Positions 16,853 through 24,318 of a stretch of DNA of 64,000 nt are shown here, one piece after another (position 1 is the stretch's first letter; every line of letters starts with the position of its first letter). The position numbers and the translations under genes were made by a program. This DNA is from an uncultured Draconibacterium sp. (GTDB lineage Bacteria; Bacteroidota; Bacteroidia; Bacteroidales; Prolixibacteraceae). The notes under the pieces are model-generated. The model searched no databases and was not told the DNA's origin. It saw only the letters and a program-made list of their open reading frames with translations. The stretch is taken from positions 3,568,501 to 3,632,500 of the forward strand of contig NZ_OY781365.1 in assembly GCF_963676815.1 (NCBI RefSeq), read 5' to 3'.

Positions 16853-17329
16853 TTATTGGTTAGCGTTCTCGGTCATGTAACTTGTTAAAATTTCCCTCAC
16901 TTTTTCGGGTGTGAGTTCGGTATAAATTTCGTCGTTGATGAGCATTGCCGGCGCTTTGTGGCACCAGCCAAGACAATTGGTTTCCAGCAGCGTAAATTGT
17001 TTGTCGGGGGTGGTTTCCCCTAACCTGATTTTCAGCATGTCTTGTATGGCAAATAAAACCTGGTTTTTGCCTTTCATCGCACAGGTAATGGTTTTGCATA
17101 CGCGAATAATAAATTTTCCGGCAGGTTTTGTTTCCAGAAAAGAGTAAAAAGTGGCTGTTCCGTAAACATCGGCAGCCGGGATATCGATTTCACGTGCAAT
17201 CTCGACCATCGAACGTTCGGAGAGGAATTTTTCTTGTTCAACCACTCCTTGCAAAATCGGTAAAACACTTTCCCGGCTACGACCATGTTTGTCGGCCAGG
17301 TTTTTAATTAACGATTGGATTGGATCCAT
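16853..17329 (-). CDS. hydC: NuoE-like [2Fe-2S] hydrogenase subunit
   Basis: A 158-residue thioredoxin-like [2Fe-2S] protein of the NuoE family, first gene of the hydCBA operon. The cluster ligands are in CKTITC and CLGWC, giving the canonical Cx4C...Cx3C pattern. In complex I and HydABC this subunit sits on the flavin subunit and carries the off-pathway N1a-like cluster. The helical N-terminal part (ILQGVVEQEKFLSERSMVEIAREI) is typical. Its start is preceded by a long AT-rich gene-free region that should contain the operon's control sites. Confidence 0.93.
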   Translation of the reverse strand: MDPIQSLIKNLADKHGRSRESVLPILQGVVEQEKFLSERSMVEIAREIDIPAADVYGTATFYSFLETKPAGKFIIRVCKTITCAMKGKNQVLFAIQDMLKIRLGETTPDKQFTLLETNCLGWCHKAPAMLINDEIYTELTPEKVREILTSYMTENANQ

Positions 17330-17417
17330 GAGACAAGTTTTTGTATTTAAAATTGGTTATTAGTTGTTATTGTTAAATAGGTCGCCAATTAAGGCCAGGT
17401 CAGTTGCTGATTGTTTT

Positions 17418-17509
17418 TTAAATAAAGAAATAATTCTTTATTTATTATAAACAAATGTACGTAGTTATTGCAGAAATAAATAGTGTTTTTGTTACTTAAC
17501 ATGATGTTA
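17418..17509 (-). promoter_or_regulatory. Likely control region of the hydCBA operon
   Basis: The 440-base gap 17330-17770 carries three items. On the minus strand a TACATTTG box (17452-17459) fits the Bacteroidota -7 element, though no matching TTG is found at the right distance. Just downstream of it is an 11-bp perfect inverted repeat with a 4-base centre, TAAATAAAGAA/TTCTTTATTTA (17419-17444). Upstream, centred about 57 bases before the presumed start, is the palindrome TAACATGATGTTA (17497-17509). A redox or Crp/Fnr-like regulator could use these, but this is inference. The rest of the gap shows nothing I recognise. Confidence 0.35.
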
Positions 17510-17770
17510 TTCAGCAGAAACCGAGCGTAAAAACAAAAACTGTTTTTAATTAGCTCCAATAGCCTAACTTTTGTCATGTATACTTATGCTGTAGAAAAGG
17601 TTTTCCTGCTGTATTTTACAATGTAGTCTAAATAAGGATAATTTTAAGGGGGTGGTTTTTGATAAACATTAACAATTTATTTATAGAAAATTAAAGGACA
17701 ACGCAACCTTTATATGCTGTTTTTTGTCTAATTTTATAGAGCCATATAACAATTAAAACAAGTTCAAAAA

Positions 17771-18172
17771 ATGAAAACAGTATTAATCACCCAATTCGCT
17801 TTGCTATTATTGGTAATTCCGGGCATGAGTTGGGCACAAATTGTTAGCATATCGGGTTATGTTAATAATGGGTCAAACGGAAAAGCATTGGAAAATGTTA
17901 GCATCTTCGATCAGAATTCAGGAATCGGAACAATTACCAATCAAAATGGATTTTACAAACTAATGCTTGATAAGGGCGATGTTGATTTGTCAATTTCAAA
18001 CGGAGGTTTTAAATCCGTTTTACACCACGTGAATGCCATTTCTGATACTACTTTAGTGGTTAGTTTAAAGCCATTAATGGGTAGTAAAGACCGACAGAAA
18101 AAGAATGATCAGGTGCACGCAGAGCTTAAAACGGAAAAGAAGAATGATCGTAAAGGATTTAAGTTGTTCTAG
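17771..18172 (+). CDS. Small secreted protein with carboxypeptidase-regulatory-like (CarboxypepD_reg) domain
   Basis: A 133-residue protein with a clear signal peptide (MKTVLITQFALLLLVIPGMSWA) followed by one beta-sandwich of the CarboxypepD_reg/CNA-B type: SISGYVNNGSNGKALENVSIFDQNSG, TNQNGFYKLML and DLSISNGGFKSV. This domain normally forms the N-terminus of TonB-dependent receptors, but here it stands alone and ends with a very basic tail (KDRQKKNDQ... KKNDRKGFKLF). There is no receptor barrel, so it is either a free-standing periplasmic/surface protein or a remnant. It is convergent with the PafA-like gene. Confidence 0.8.
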   Translation: MKTVLITQFALLLLVIPGMSWAQIVSISGYVNNGSNGKALENVSIFDQNSGIGTITNQNGFYKLMLDKGDVDLSISNGGFKSVLHHVNAISDTTLVVSLKPLMGSKDRQKKNDQVHAELKTEKKNDRKGFKLF

Positions 18173-18196
18173 TTAATTGAAGCGCAACAGTTAACC

Positions 18197-19846
18197 TTAT
18201 TTAGTATCCAGTACTTCTTTAATAATTTTTCCCTGGCATTTATCGGGGATAGGCACAGAAATTAGTTCGGCCAATGTTGGAACCAAATCTACAGCATTGT
18301 GAGTTGTACTAATTTGTTGTGCTTTTATGTTTTTACCCCAAATTACAATTGGTATGCGCGATTGATCGGTGTAGTTGGCGCGTTTGAATTTGTAACCGGG
18401 TTGCCAGCCTTCTTTTAACGTATAAATAAAATCGCCCGAGCGGTTTTTATGGTAGGTATTATACAGCGGTTCGAACAAACCGTTGGCAGAACTTCCTTGC
18501 TCTAATTGAAATGCGGGCATTGAAACCTGCACTCCGGTAAATTGGTTAATGAAATTTGAAGATACCTCACGTAGTTCATTTAATGTTACGTTATCGCTCT
18601 TGCTGATAATATCATGGTCAAGGTACAACTGAAGATCGGAATAGTGTTCAATCCAGTTCTTTTCTCCATAAGTTATGTTGAGGTACGAAGTTAACAGAGC
18701 AATGGCACTCTCAACGTTAAAATAGTCAACCGTTAAATGAAATTCTTCCTTTAGGTATTCAACCGGGTATGATGCCGACGTGTTGGCCGTAAGGAAGAAC
18801 AGAACATTGTCTTTTCCGAATTTTTTCTCGGCGGCGTCAACTAATTCGCCAATGTACTGGTCGAGATAAAGATAAGTATCCATCATTTCGAGCGAGGCCG
18901 GGCCAAATGAGTTATTCTCATAGTCCATGCTTGAAAAAACAGCTGTAACAAAATCAGTAACGTTATCGGTGCCAATTTCCTCGTTCTCTAACAAACGTAA
19001 AGTAAAATCCTTAATCATCATGTTGGCCGACGGCGTGGTTTTAAACGGCCTGAAATCGTTAGTGCGCTTTATGTATTTATTAATTGAGTGGGGGAAAGTA
19101 TTAAACTCCCCAAAGTAACCCCGTTCAAGCAGGTAATCGTCGCGAAGGGATTCGGTGTAACTTGTTTCAGGCAGCAATGTTGTCCAGGTACGGTGACTGT
19201 AAACATCGGCATAATTCTCGCTGTTAAAAATCCTTACCCAATCGGGGAAAGTGCTTACATAAAACGAACTGGATATCATTCTTCCTGATTCAGTGTCGAA
19301 CCAATAAGCTCCGTCTGCAGCATGACCGGCTGCAAAAACTGCAGATTCGCGGTTCAAAGCAGCACTAAATATTTTAGCTTTTCCGCCACTTAATATTTTC
19401 AGGTTGTCGGTAAGTGTTGTCGAAAGTAAATTTTTGGGCGACGCAGCACCGGCTTCGGTATCGGCACCAACTGTAAAATAATAATCATCTTCAGTACTGT
19501 CAATTTCCTTTTTCTTCAGGCGGTCGTACCATTTATTGGAAACAATTCCGTGAATCGAAGGATGAACTCCGGTGAATAGAGTTGCTGTTCCACTTGCATA
19601 GTTTTGTTCGTGTAGCGTGAGTTTTACATTTTGACAAACAGCGCCTTCCGAATAGATCTTCTTAAAACCGTTGGGTTGAAATTTATCCCAAAAACGTTGA
19701 ATGTAATCCGGGCGCATATTTTCGATTACAATACCAATGACCACTTTGGGTTTGTCGCTATCAATCTGTCCGTTGTTTTGTGCCTGTGATGGGCTACTCA
19801 GAAATAAAAAAATAAAACTAAAAACTACAACTACACCTGCCTTCAT
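18197..19846 (-). CDS. PafA-like alkaline phosphatase superfamily protein, probably catalytically inactive
   Basis: The 549-residue exported protein (signal peptide ending SPSQAQ) follows the architecture of Bacteroidota PafA phosphatases: KPKVVIGIVIENMRPDYIQRF near 32-52, LFTGVHPSIHG near 90-100, the AGHAADGAYWFD segment near 173-184, SSMDYENNSFGP near 305-315 and FLTANTSASYP near 351-361. By motif alignment with PafA the key residues are changed: the first metal-ligand Asp is Glu (E42), the Thr nucleophile position is Tyr (Y83), the SLKDR segment is ALNRE, the metal His of SxxDYxGH is Asn (N312), the Asp-His pair of TADH is Asn-Thr (N355-T356), and the late His is not found. It is intact but should not hydrolyse phosphate esters by the usual route; a binding or scaffolding role is possible. 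Confidence 0.85.
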   Translation of the reverse strand: MKAGVVVVFSFIFLFLSSPSQAQNNGQIDSDKPKVVIGIVIENMRPDYIQRFWDKFQPNGFKKIYSEGAVCQNVKLTLHEQNYASGTATLFTGVHPSIHGIVSNKWYDRLKKKEIDSTEDDYYFTVGADTEAGAASPKNLLSTTLTDNLKILSGGKAKIFSAALNRESAVFAAGHAADGAYWFDTESGRMISSSFYVSTFPDWVRIFNSENYADVYSHRTWTTLLPETSYTESLRDDYLLERGYFGEFNTFPHSINKYIKRTNDFRPFKTTPSANMMIKDFTLRLLENEEIGTDNVTDFVTAVFSSMDYENNSFGPASLEMMDTYLYLDQYIGELVDAAEKKFGKDNVLFFLTANTSASYPVEYLKEEFHLTVDYFNVESAIALLTSYLNITYGEKNWIEHYSDLQLYLDHDIISKSDNVTLNELREVSSNFINQFTGVQVSMPAFQLEQGSSANGLFEPLYNTYHKNRSGDFIYTLKEGWQPGYKFKRANYTDQSRIPIVIWGKNIKAQQISTTHNAVDLVPTLAELISVPIPDKCQGKIIKEVLDTK

Positions 19847-19982
19847 GATCTAATTTGCTTTGAGCAGCCAAAAGTAAACATTTTAAGTGCTTTGTACAAA
19901 GGAAATTCGTGAAGCCGGTAAAAAAAATATCAGGTACAATATATTGTTTGTCAGAATCTTGACTGGTAGGGCTATTGCAAAA

Positions 19983-20028
19983 AAAAGCTGCCTGCATTCT
20001 TCCTCGTCGGAAAATGCAAACAGCTTTT
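19983..20028 (-). terminator. Terminator of the qorB gene
   Basis: Stem AAAAGCTG..TGCATT pairs with AATGCA..CAGCTTTT around a 16-base loop, with flanking A/T runs on the correct side for a minus-strand transcript ending at 20051. Confidence 0.8.
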
Positions 20029-20050
20029 ATTAAATACTATTTTAATCGAA

Positions 20051-20893
20051 TTATAATACGGCTTTTACTGCATCAGCTAATGGTGTTGTTGGCCTTCCAA
20101 TCAATTTTGAAAGTTGTTTCGAGTCATCAAAAAGATCATCTTTTGAAGCTCCTGTATCCCATCCGGCAATTGCATCGGCAAACATATCGGGCAAACCAAT
20201 GCTTTTCAAAATTTTAGCATATTCGCCTTCAGGAAGGTTGTTGTACGGAATAGCCTTTCCTGTTTGTTTTGATATCTCTGCAGCAAGGTCGGTTAATGTA
20301 TAACTTTCATCGCCGGCCAACTCAAATTGTTTGCCTTTGTATTCTTCGTTTGTCAAAACAACAGCTGCTGCTTCTGCAAAGTCGGCGCGTGTTGCTGATG
20401 AGATTTTACCATCGCCCGCACTACCTACAAATGCTCCTGCTCCAAGTGCACCTTCAATCGATCCAGTGTAGTTTTCAGTATACCAACCGTTTCGCAAAAT
20501 AGTATGCTCAATTCCTGAGTTTTTAAGCAAAGCTTCGGTTGCCAAGTGTTCGCCTGCCAAACTTAACGAAGAAGTATCGGCATGTAATAGACTAGTGTAA
20601 ACAATCCAACTGATACCCGATTCTTTTGCTGCTTCAATAACATTTTTATGTTGCTGCTCGCGTTTTCCGATTTCGCTACCCGAAATCAATAATAAACGAT
20701 CAATACCTTTTAATGCGTCGGCCAGTCCTTCCGGTTTTTCGTAGTCGAAAGTACGTGCTTCAACGCCAAGCTCTGCAGCTTTTTCGGGTGTGCGCACTAA
20801 TGCTACAATGTTTTCTACTGCTGTTTTTTGTTTTAGTTGTTCAACAACCAATTGTCCTAATTGACCTGTTGCTCCTGTTACTCCTATTTTCAT
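20051..20893 (-). CDS. NmrA-like NAD(P)-binding quinone oxidoreductase (QorB-like)
   Basis: A 280-residue atypical short-chain dehydrogenase with an N-terminal Rossmann motif (KIGVTGATGQLGQLVVEQL) and the QorB/NmrA layout: ALVRTPEKAAELG, RLLLISGSEIGKREQQHKN, YTSLLHADTS and NGWYTENY. QorB reduces quinones with NADPH; NmrA-like relatives can instead be redox sensors. The ATG at 20893 is preferred over the in-frame TTG at 20902. It is last in a same-strand run with YgiD-like, YceI and NTF2-like genes below a Crp-family regulator, so it may be part of a redox or electrophile stress response (inference). Confidence 0.88.
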   Translation of the reverse strand: MKIGVTGATGQLGQLVVEQLKQKTAVENIVALVRTPEKAAELGVEARTFDYEKPEGLADALKGIDRLLLISGSEIGKREQQHKNVIEAAKESGISWIVYTSLLHADTSSLSLAGEHLATEALLKNSGIEHTILRNGWYTENYTGSIEGALGAGAFVGSAGDGKISSATRADFAEAAAVVLTNEEYKGKQFELAGDESYTLTDLAAEISKQTGKAIPYNNLPEGEYAKILKSIGLPDMFADAIAGWDTGASKDDLFDDSKQLSKLIGRPTTPLADAVKAVL

Positions 20894-20936
20894 CTTATTC
20901 AAATTTTAATTGTTTATACTTAAATTATTTCTTTTG

Positions 20937-21002
20937 TTTCTCGCAGATTTCGTTGATTTTGGAAATTCAAATTCTACAAAAATCTGCGCAATCTGCATGC
21001 AA
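20937..21002. repeat. Diverged copy of the CTCGCAGATT intergenic repeat
   Basis: Contains CTCGCAGATTTCGTTGATTT and the inverted AAATCTGCGCAATCTGC, sharing the core of the inverted repeat at 11211-11277. It fills the gap between the YgiD-like and QorB-like genes. Confidence 0.6.
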
Positions 21003-21007
21003 TTTTT

Positions 21008-21892
21008 TTACCCGATTTTTACCGAGGTCATGGCTAATGAGCCTCCAACCGGTTCATCGTTAAAAATGCTAATTTCATCCTTTTTATCCTGCAATGCCAG
21101 TGCATAAAGTAAAGGCAAATAGTGCTCAGGCGTTGGGATTGATAACTGAAATGCCCTGCCCATTTTTGAATAGTTGATCAAATCCTGGTGGTTGCCACTC
21201 AATATCAATTCCTTCATTTTTTCGTTGGCCTCGTTAGCCCAGTCGAAGCCAAAGTTTTCATTGAGTTTGCCCCAGTGCACCATCCGTAAATTGTGCACAT
21301 TGTTTCCACTGCCCACGATTAAAATTCCTTTTTCACGTAGTTTATCTAGCTCCTGTGCCAGTGCATAATGTTCCTGTGGCGTTTTTCTGTAGTCAAGGCT
21401 CAACTGTATCACCGGAACATCGGCCTCAGGGTACATGTGCCGGATAACCGACCAGGCTCCATGATCGAGTCCCCACTTATCGTCGAGATGAACAGGTGTG
21501 GTTTGCACGATATCTTTTACATCTTTTGCCAACTGTGGCATTCCCGGTGCCGGATATTGTACTTCGTAGAGTTCCTGTGGAAAACCACCAAAATCATGAA
21601 TGGTTGATGGTTGTTCCATCGCGGTAACTCGTGTTCCCTGTGTTTCCCAGTGTGCCGACACCACAACAATCGCTTTTGGCTTTTCAATTTCGGAAGAAAC
21701 CTTTCTGAAACCCTGAACAAATTCGTTTTCAGTGATTGCATTCATCGGACTTCCGTGGCCAAGAAAAAGCACCGGCATTTTAGGAGTATTCTCCAATGAT
21801 TCTGTTATTTTATTTAATGCGTTAAGTTTCATACCTGCAACTGTTAGCGGCACTGCTGCCATTACTGTTTTTATAAATTGTTTCCGTTCCAT
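21008..21892 (-). CDS. 4,5-DOPA dioxygenase extradiol-like protein (YgiD family)
   Basis: A class III extradiol ring-cleavage dioxygenase, about 294 residues from the ATG at 21892 (the frame runs six codons further). Family segments include VLFLGHGSPMNAI, VVSAHWETQGTRVT, the KWGLDHGAWSVIRHMYP segment, VIQLSLDY and IVGSGNNVHNLR, which together supply the His residues of the metal site. YgiD-type enzymes cleave catechols. Unlike E. coli YgiD it starts with a hydrophobic leader (MERKQFIKTVMAAVPLTVAGM), suggesting export or membrane attachment. It lies 80 bases after the YceI gene on the same strand. Confidence 0.92.
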   Translation of the reverse strand: MERKQFIKTVMAAVPLTVAGMKLNALNKITESLENTPKMPVLFLGHGSPMNAITENEFVQGFRKVSSEIEKPKAIVVVSAHWETQGTRVTAMEQPSTIHDFGGFPQELYEVQYPAPGMPQLAKDVKDIVQTTPVHLDDKWGLDHGAWSVIRHMYPEADVPVIQLSLDYRKTPQEHYALAQELDKLREKGILIVGSGNNVHNLRMVHWGKLNENFGFDWANEANEKMKELILSGNHQDLINYSKMGRAFQLSIPTPEHYLPLLYALALQDKKDEISIFNDEPVGGSLAMTSVKIG

Positions 21893-21972
21893 GTTTTCAC
21901 GTATTAGCAATTGTTTTCGGGCCCGTCGGCTCTTATCTCAAAACCGATAAATGCCTCACATTGTTCTGCGCA

Positions 21973-22536
21973 TTAAAGTGCAAGAGAGATATCGAGCGTA
22001 AAAATGTCGTTAATGGCTTTGTCTCCCAGGTTATCGAAGAATGAGTTTGAGCCGTAACGTACATCAAATTTCGATCGGTCAACTTTAACTTCTGCGTTAT
22101 ACGTGTTTCCGTTTTTTACCACATCAAAAGTTACTTCTTCGGTGTTTTCTTTAATCGTCAGTTTTCCTGTAACACTGGCTTTACCATTTTCGAATTTTGT
22201 TGCTTTGGTAACCACAAATTTTGATGTCGGGTATTTTTCAACGCCAAAAAAATCATCTGATTTTAGATGGCCCACCAGTTTCTGATTATACTCTTCGTTA
22301 TCAAGGTCTTTGTTAACGATGGTGTTCATGTCGATCACTACTTCTCCACCAACGATTTTGTCGTTTTTGAATTCGAAATAACCGCTTTTTACATTGATCT
22401 CTCCGTGGTGAGAACCTCCAATTTTTTTACCGGTCCATTTTACAAGCGACGCTTCACTGTTTACTTCTTTCTTCTGTGCAAATGTTGCTACACTTGCTGC
22501 TAATACAAGCACTGCTAATAATCCTAATTTTTTCAT
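21973..22536 (-). CDS. YceI-family periplasmic lipid-binding protein
   Basis: A 187-residue secreted protein with signal peptide (MKKLGLLAVLVLAASVATFAQ) and a lipocalin-like YceI beta-barrel: SLVKWTGKKIGGSHHGEINVKSGYF, VIDMNTIVNKDLD, LVGHLKSDDFFGVEKYPTSKFV and VDRSKFDVRYGS. YceI proteins bind polyisoprenoids or other lipids and often respond to stress or to respiratory quinone state. It begins 11 bases after the NTF2-like stop, so the two are co-transcribed, and it precedes the YgiD-like gene. Confidence 0.95.
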   Translation of the reverse strand: MKKLGLLAVLVLAASVATFAQKKEVNSEASLVKWTGKKIGGSHHGEINVKSGYFEFKNDKIVGGEVVIDMNTIVNKDLDNEEYNQKLVGHLKSDDFFGVEKYPTSKFVVTKATKFENGKASVTGKLTIKENTEEVTFDVVKNGNTYNAEVKVDRSKFDVRYGSNSFFDNLGDKAINDIFTLDISLAL

Positions 22537-22547
22537 TTTCTTATTTT

Positions 22548-22931
22548 TTAATTGTTGTTATAAATTGTCTCGTTAACTATTTGTCCGTCGCAATTCCACT
22601 GCTGTACTGCAATGTGGGTGTATTTTCGTGCGCCCAATTCTTTATGGGTGTAATCGAATTCCCATTCCACCACCGAAATTTTCTCGCCAATAATTACGTT
22701 TTTCACCTTGGCTTTTCTGAACGCTGTTATGCCTGTTACCAGGTTTTCTTCTTGTAAGCGACAGGCATTTTTTCCTACAATCGCTTCATCGTCGTTTTCT
22801 TTTCGGACAACATCATCGGCATAAAATTTTTCGAATGCTTCTAAAATGTGACCTCCCAGAATCATGTCGTGTAGTTTCTCGACTCGCTCCTGAACTGATA
22901 ATTTTTTTGGATCTATTTTTCGCATCGTCAT
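22548..22931 (-). CDS. NTF2-like/SnoaL-type domain protein
   Basis: About 127 residues from the ATG at 22931 (MTMRKIDPKKLSVQERV); the frame runs 16 codons further upstream, but that part lies over a promoter-like box. It has the SnoaL/NTF2 cone-fold pattern: a helical N-terminus (LHDMILGGHILEAFEKFYADDVV), KNACRLQEENLVTGITAFRKAKV, and alternating strands ending in WNCDGQIVNETIYN. No catalytic residues can be assigned. It is the first gene after the Crp-like palindromes and is coupled to the YceI gene. Confidence 0.8.
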   Translation of the reverse strand: MTMRKIDPKKLSVQERVEKLHDMILGGHILEAFEKFYADDVVRKENDDEAIVGKNACRLQEENLVTGITAFRKAKVKNVIIGEKISVVEWEFDYTHKELGARKYTHIAVQQWNCDGQIVNETIYNNN

Positions 22932-22950
22932 TTGTTTTAATTGTACGATA

Positions 22951-23019
22951 CAAAAGTAGGGCACAGGCATGCCTTGCACACTTGACCTATGTTAAGAAAT
23001 ACACTTGATCTAAGTTAAG
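22951..23019 (-). promoter_or_regulatory. Promoter with two Crp-like palindromes upstream of the NTF2-like/YceI operon
   Basis: On the minus strand a TACTTTTG -7 box occupies 22951-22958 and no -33 TTG is present. Instead two similar palindromes lie upstream: CTTGACCTATGTTAAG (22981-22996) and CTTGATCTAAGTTAAG (23004-23019), 23 bases apart. Their centres are roughly -43 and -66 from the predicted start, the spacing expected for class II and class I activation by Crp/Fnr-family proteins. A Crp-family regulator is encoded immediately upstream. Confidence 0.6.
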
Positions 23020-23052
23020 GGAGTAGAGTTATGATAGATGTTATCTGTTGAT

Positions 23053-23637
23053 TTAGTGTTTTTTACGTATGCGGCTAAGGCTTTCGGGAGTAATGCCAAG
23101 GTAAGAAGCAATATATACTAAAGGTACTCGCTGAAAGATATCAGCATGTTCTTTTAGCATGTCGTTGTACCGGTCAACCGCCGATTCCCACATGGTGGCA
23201 TTTAACCGCTCCAATGCGTTTATGTAGGCTTTTTGGAAAAGTATACGGAAATACCTTTCGATTTGTGGAATCTCCTCATACAGCTGTTCCAAACGGTCGT
23301 ATGAAATGCGTAACAATTGCGAATCTTCCAAAGTTTCAATGTAATATTTCGATGGGCGTTGAGAAAAGAAACTTTCCAGATCGCTTATCCAGCTGTTGTC
23401 CAATCTTATCTGGTAGATATGCTCGATTCCTTTTGCATCAACATAATACGAGCGCAAACAACCCTTAATCACGAAATAAATGTATTTACAGGTTTCGTCG
23501 GGTTCCAGCAGGTCTTTTTTCTTTTTTACTGTAATCGGCTCAAAAGCAGAGAGAATTAATTTCTCATCGTCTTCCGAAATGTTTTTTACCCACTTTTTTA
23601 TGTAGTAAATCAGTTTGTGATCTGCTGTTGCTGTCAT
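23053..23637 (-). CDS. Crp/Fnr-family transcriptional regulator
   Basis: A 194-residue protein with an N-terminal cyclic-nucleotide-binding-like beta-roll (LLEPDETCKYIYFVIKGCLRSYYVD, LDNSWISDLESFFSQRPSKYYIETLEDSQLLRISY) and a C-terminal helix-turn-helix (VPLVYIASYLGITPESLSRIRKKH). The cAMP-contact Arg/Ser pattern of E. coli Crp is absent, as in most Bacteroidota members, so the effector is unknown, and the cysteines do not form an Fnr-type cluster motif. Two near-palindromes between its 3' end and the NTF2-like gene make the downstream run its likely target. Confidence 0.93.
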   Translation of the reverse strand: MTATADHKLIYYIKKWVKNISEDDEKLILSAFEPITVKKKKDLLEPDETCKYIYFVIKGCLRSYYVDAKGIEHIYQIRLDNSWISDLESFFSQRPSKYYIETLEDSQLLRISYDRLEQLYEEIPQIERYFRILFQKAYINALERLNATMWESAVDRYNDMLKEHADIFQRVPLVYIASYLGITPESLSRIRKKH

Positions 23638-23766
23638 GTCTGTTTTGCTTGCGCTTCAAATTTAACGCTTACTACTTAACCTTTGTTCTTTCTATTGACG
23701 AAAATAAGTTTTTGGTAAAAAAGACGAAACATAAAAACTAAGTTTAGCACTTGACGTTATGGATGT

Positions 23767-24318
23767 ATGAATACGTATGTAGCCATTTTGCGCGGAATAA
23801 ATGTTAGTGGGAAAAACAAGATTAAGATGGATGCGCTGAAATCCTCTTTTTCCCAATTGGGATTCTACCAGGTTCAAACTTATATTCAAAGCGGGAATGT
23901 TGTTTTTCTTTATCCGGAAACAAGTCCCGGTAAATTAGCAGATTTGATCAACAATAAAATACTGGATGACTTCGAGTTTGATGAGCCGGTTTTGGTTTTA
24001 CGAGCTGAGCAGTTGACGAACATTTTTAAAAACAATCCGTTTACGGGCGACGAAGATAAAGAAGCTCAATTTCTGCATGTCACTTTTTTGAATGAAACTC
24101 CTACTAATGTGAATGAAGAAAAAATCAAAACTTATCTAAACGTTGGAGAGGAATTTTCGATTATCGATGGTGTTGTTTATTTGTATTGTCCGCACGGTTA
24201 TGGAAAAACTAAACTCAACAATAACTTTTTTGAAAATCAATTGAAAGTGACTGCCACCACTCGGAATTGGAAAACTACGTTAAAGTTGTTGGAAATGGCG
24301 AATGAAATTAAAGCTTAG
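23767..24318 (+). CDS. DUF1697-family protein
   Basis: A 183-residue protein with the DUF1697 hallmarks: NTYVAILRGINVSGKNKIKMD at the N-terminus, LGFYQVQTYIQSGNVVF, a VLVLRAEQLTNIFKNNPF segment, FLHVTFL and the C-terminal ATTRNWKTTLKLLEMA. Structures of the family show a two-domain ferredoxin-like fold; the function is not established. It is a single gene, divergent from the Crp regulator and convergent with the CHAD protein gene, overlapping the latter by four bases at the stop codons. Confidence 0.92.
   Translation: MNTYVAILRGINVSGKNKIKMDALKSSFSQLGFYQVQTYIQSGNVVFLYPETSPGKLADLINNKILDDFEFDEPVLVLRAEQLTNIFKNNPFTGDEDKEAQFLHVTFLNETPTNVNEEKIKTYLNVGEEFSIIDGVVYLYCPHGYGKTKLNNNFFENQLKVTATTRNWKTTLKLLEMANEIKA

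Noticed and set aside
17330..17577. Small minus-strand gene upstream of hydC
   Set aside because: The 62-codon frame has very low complexity, AT-rich translation and covers the candidate promoter region.
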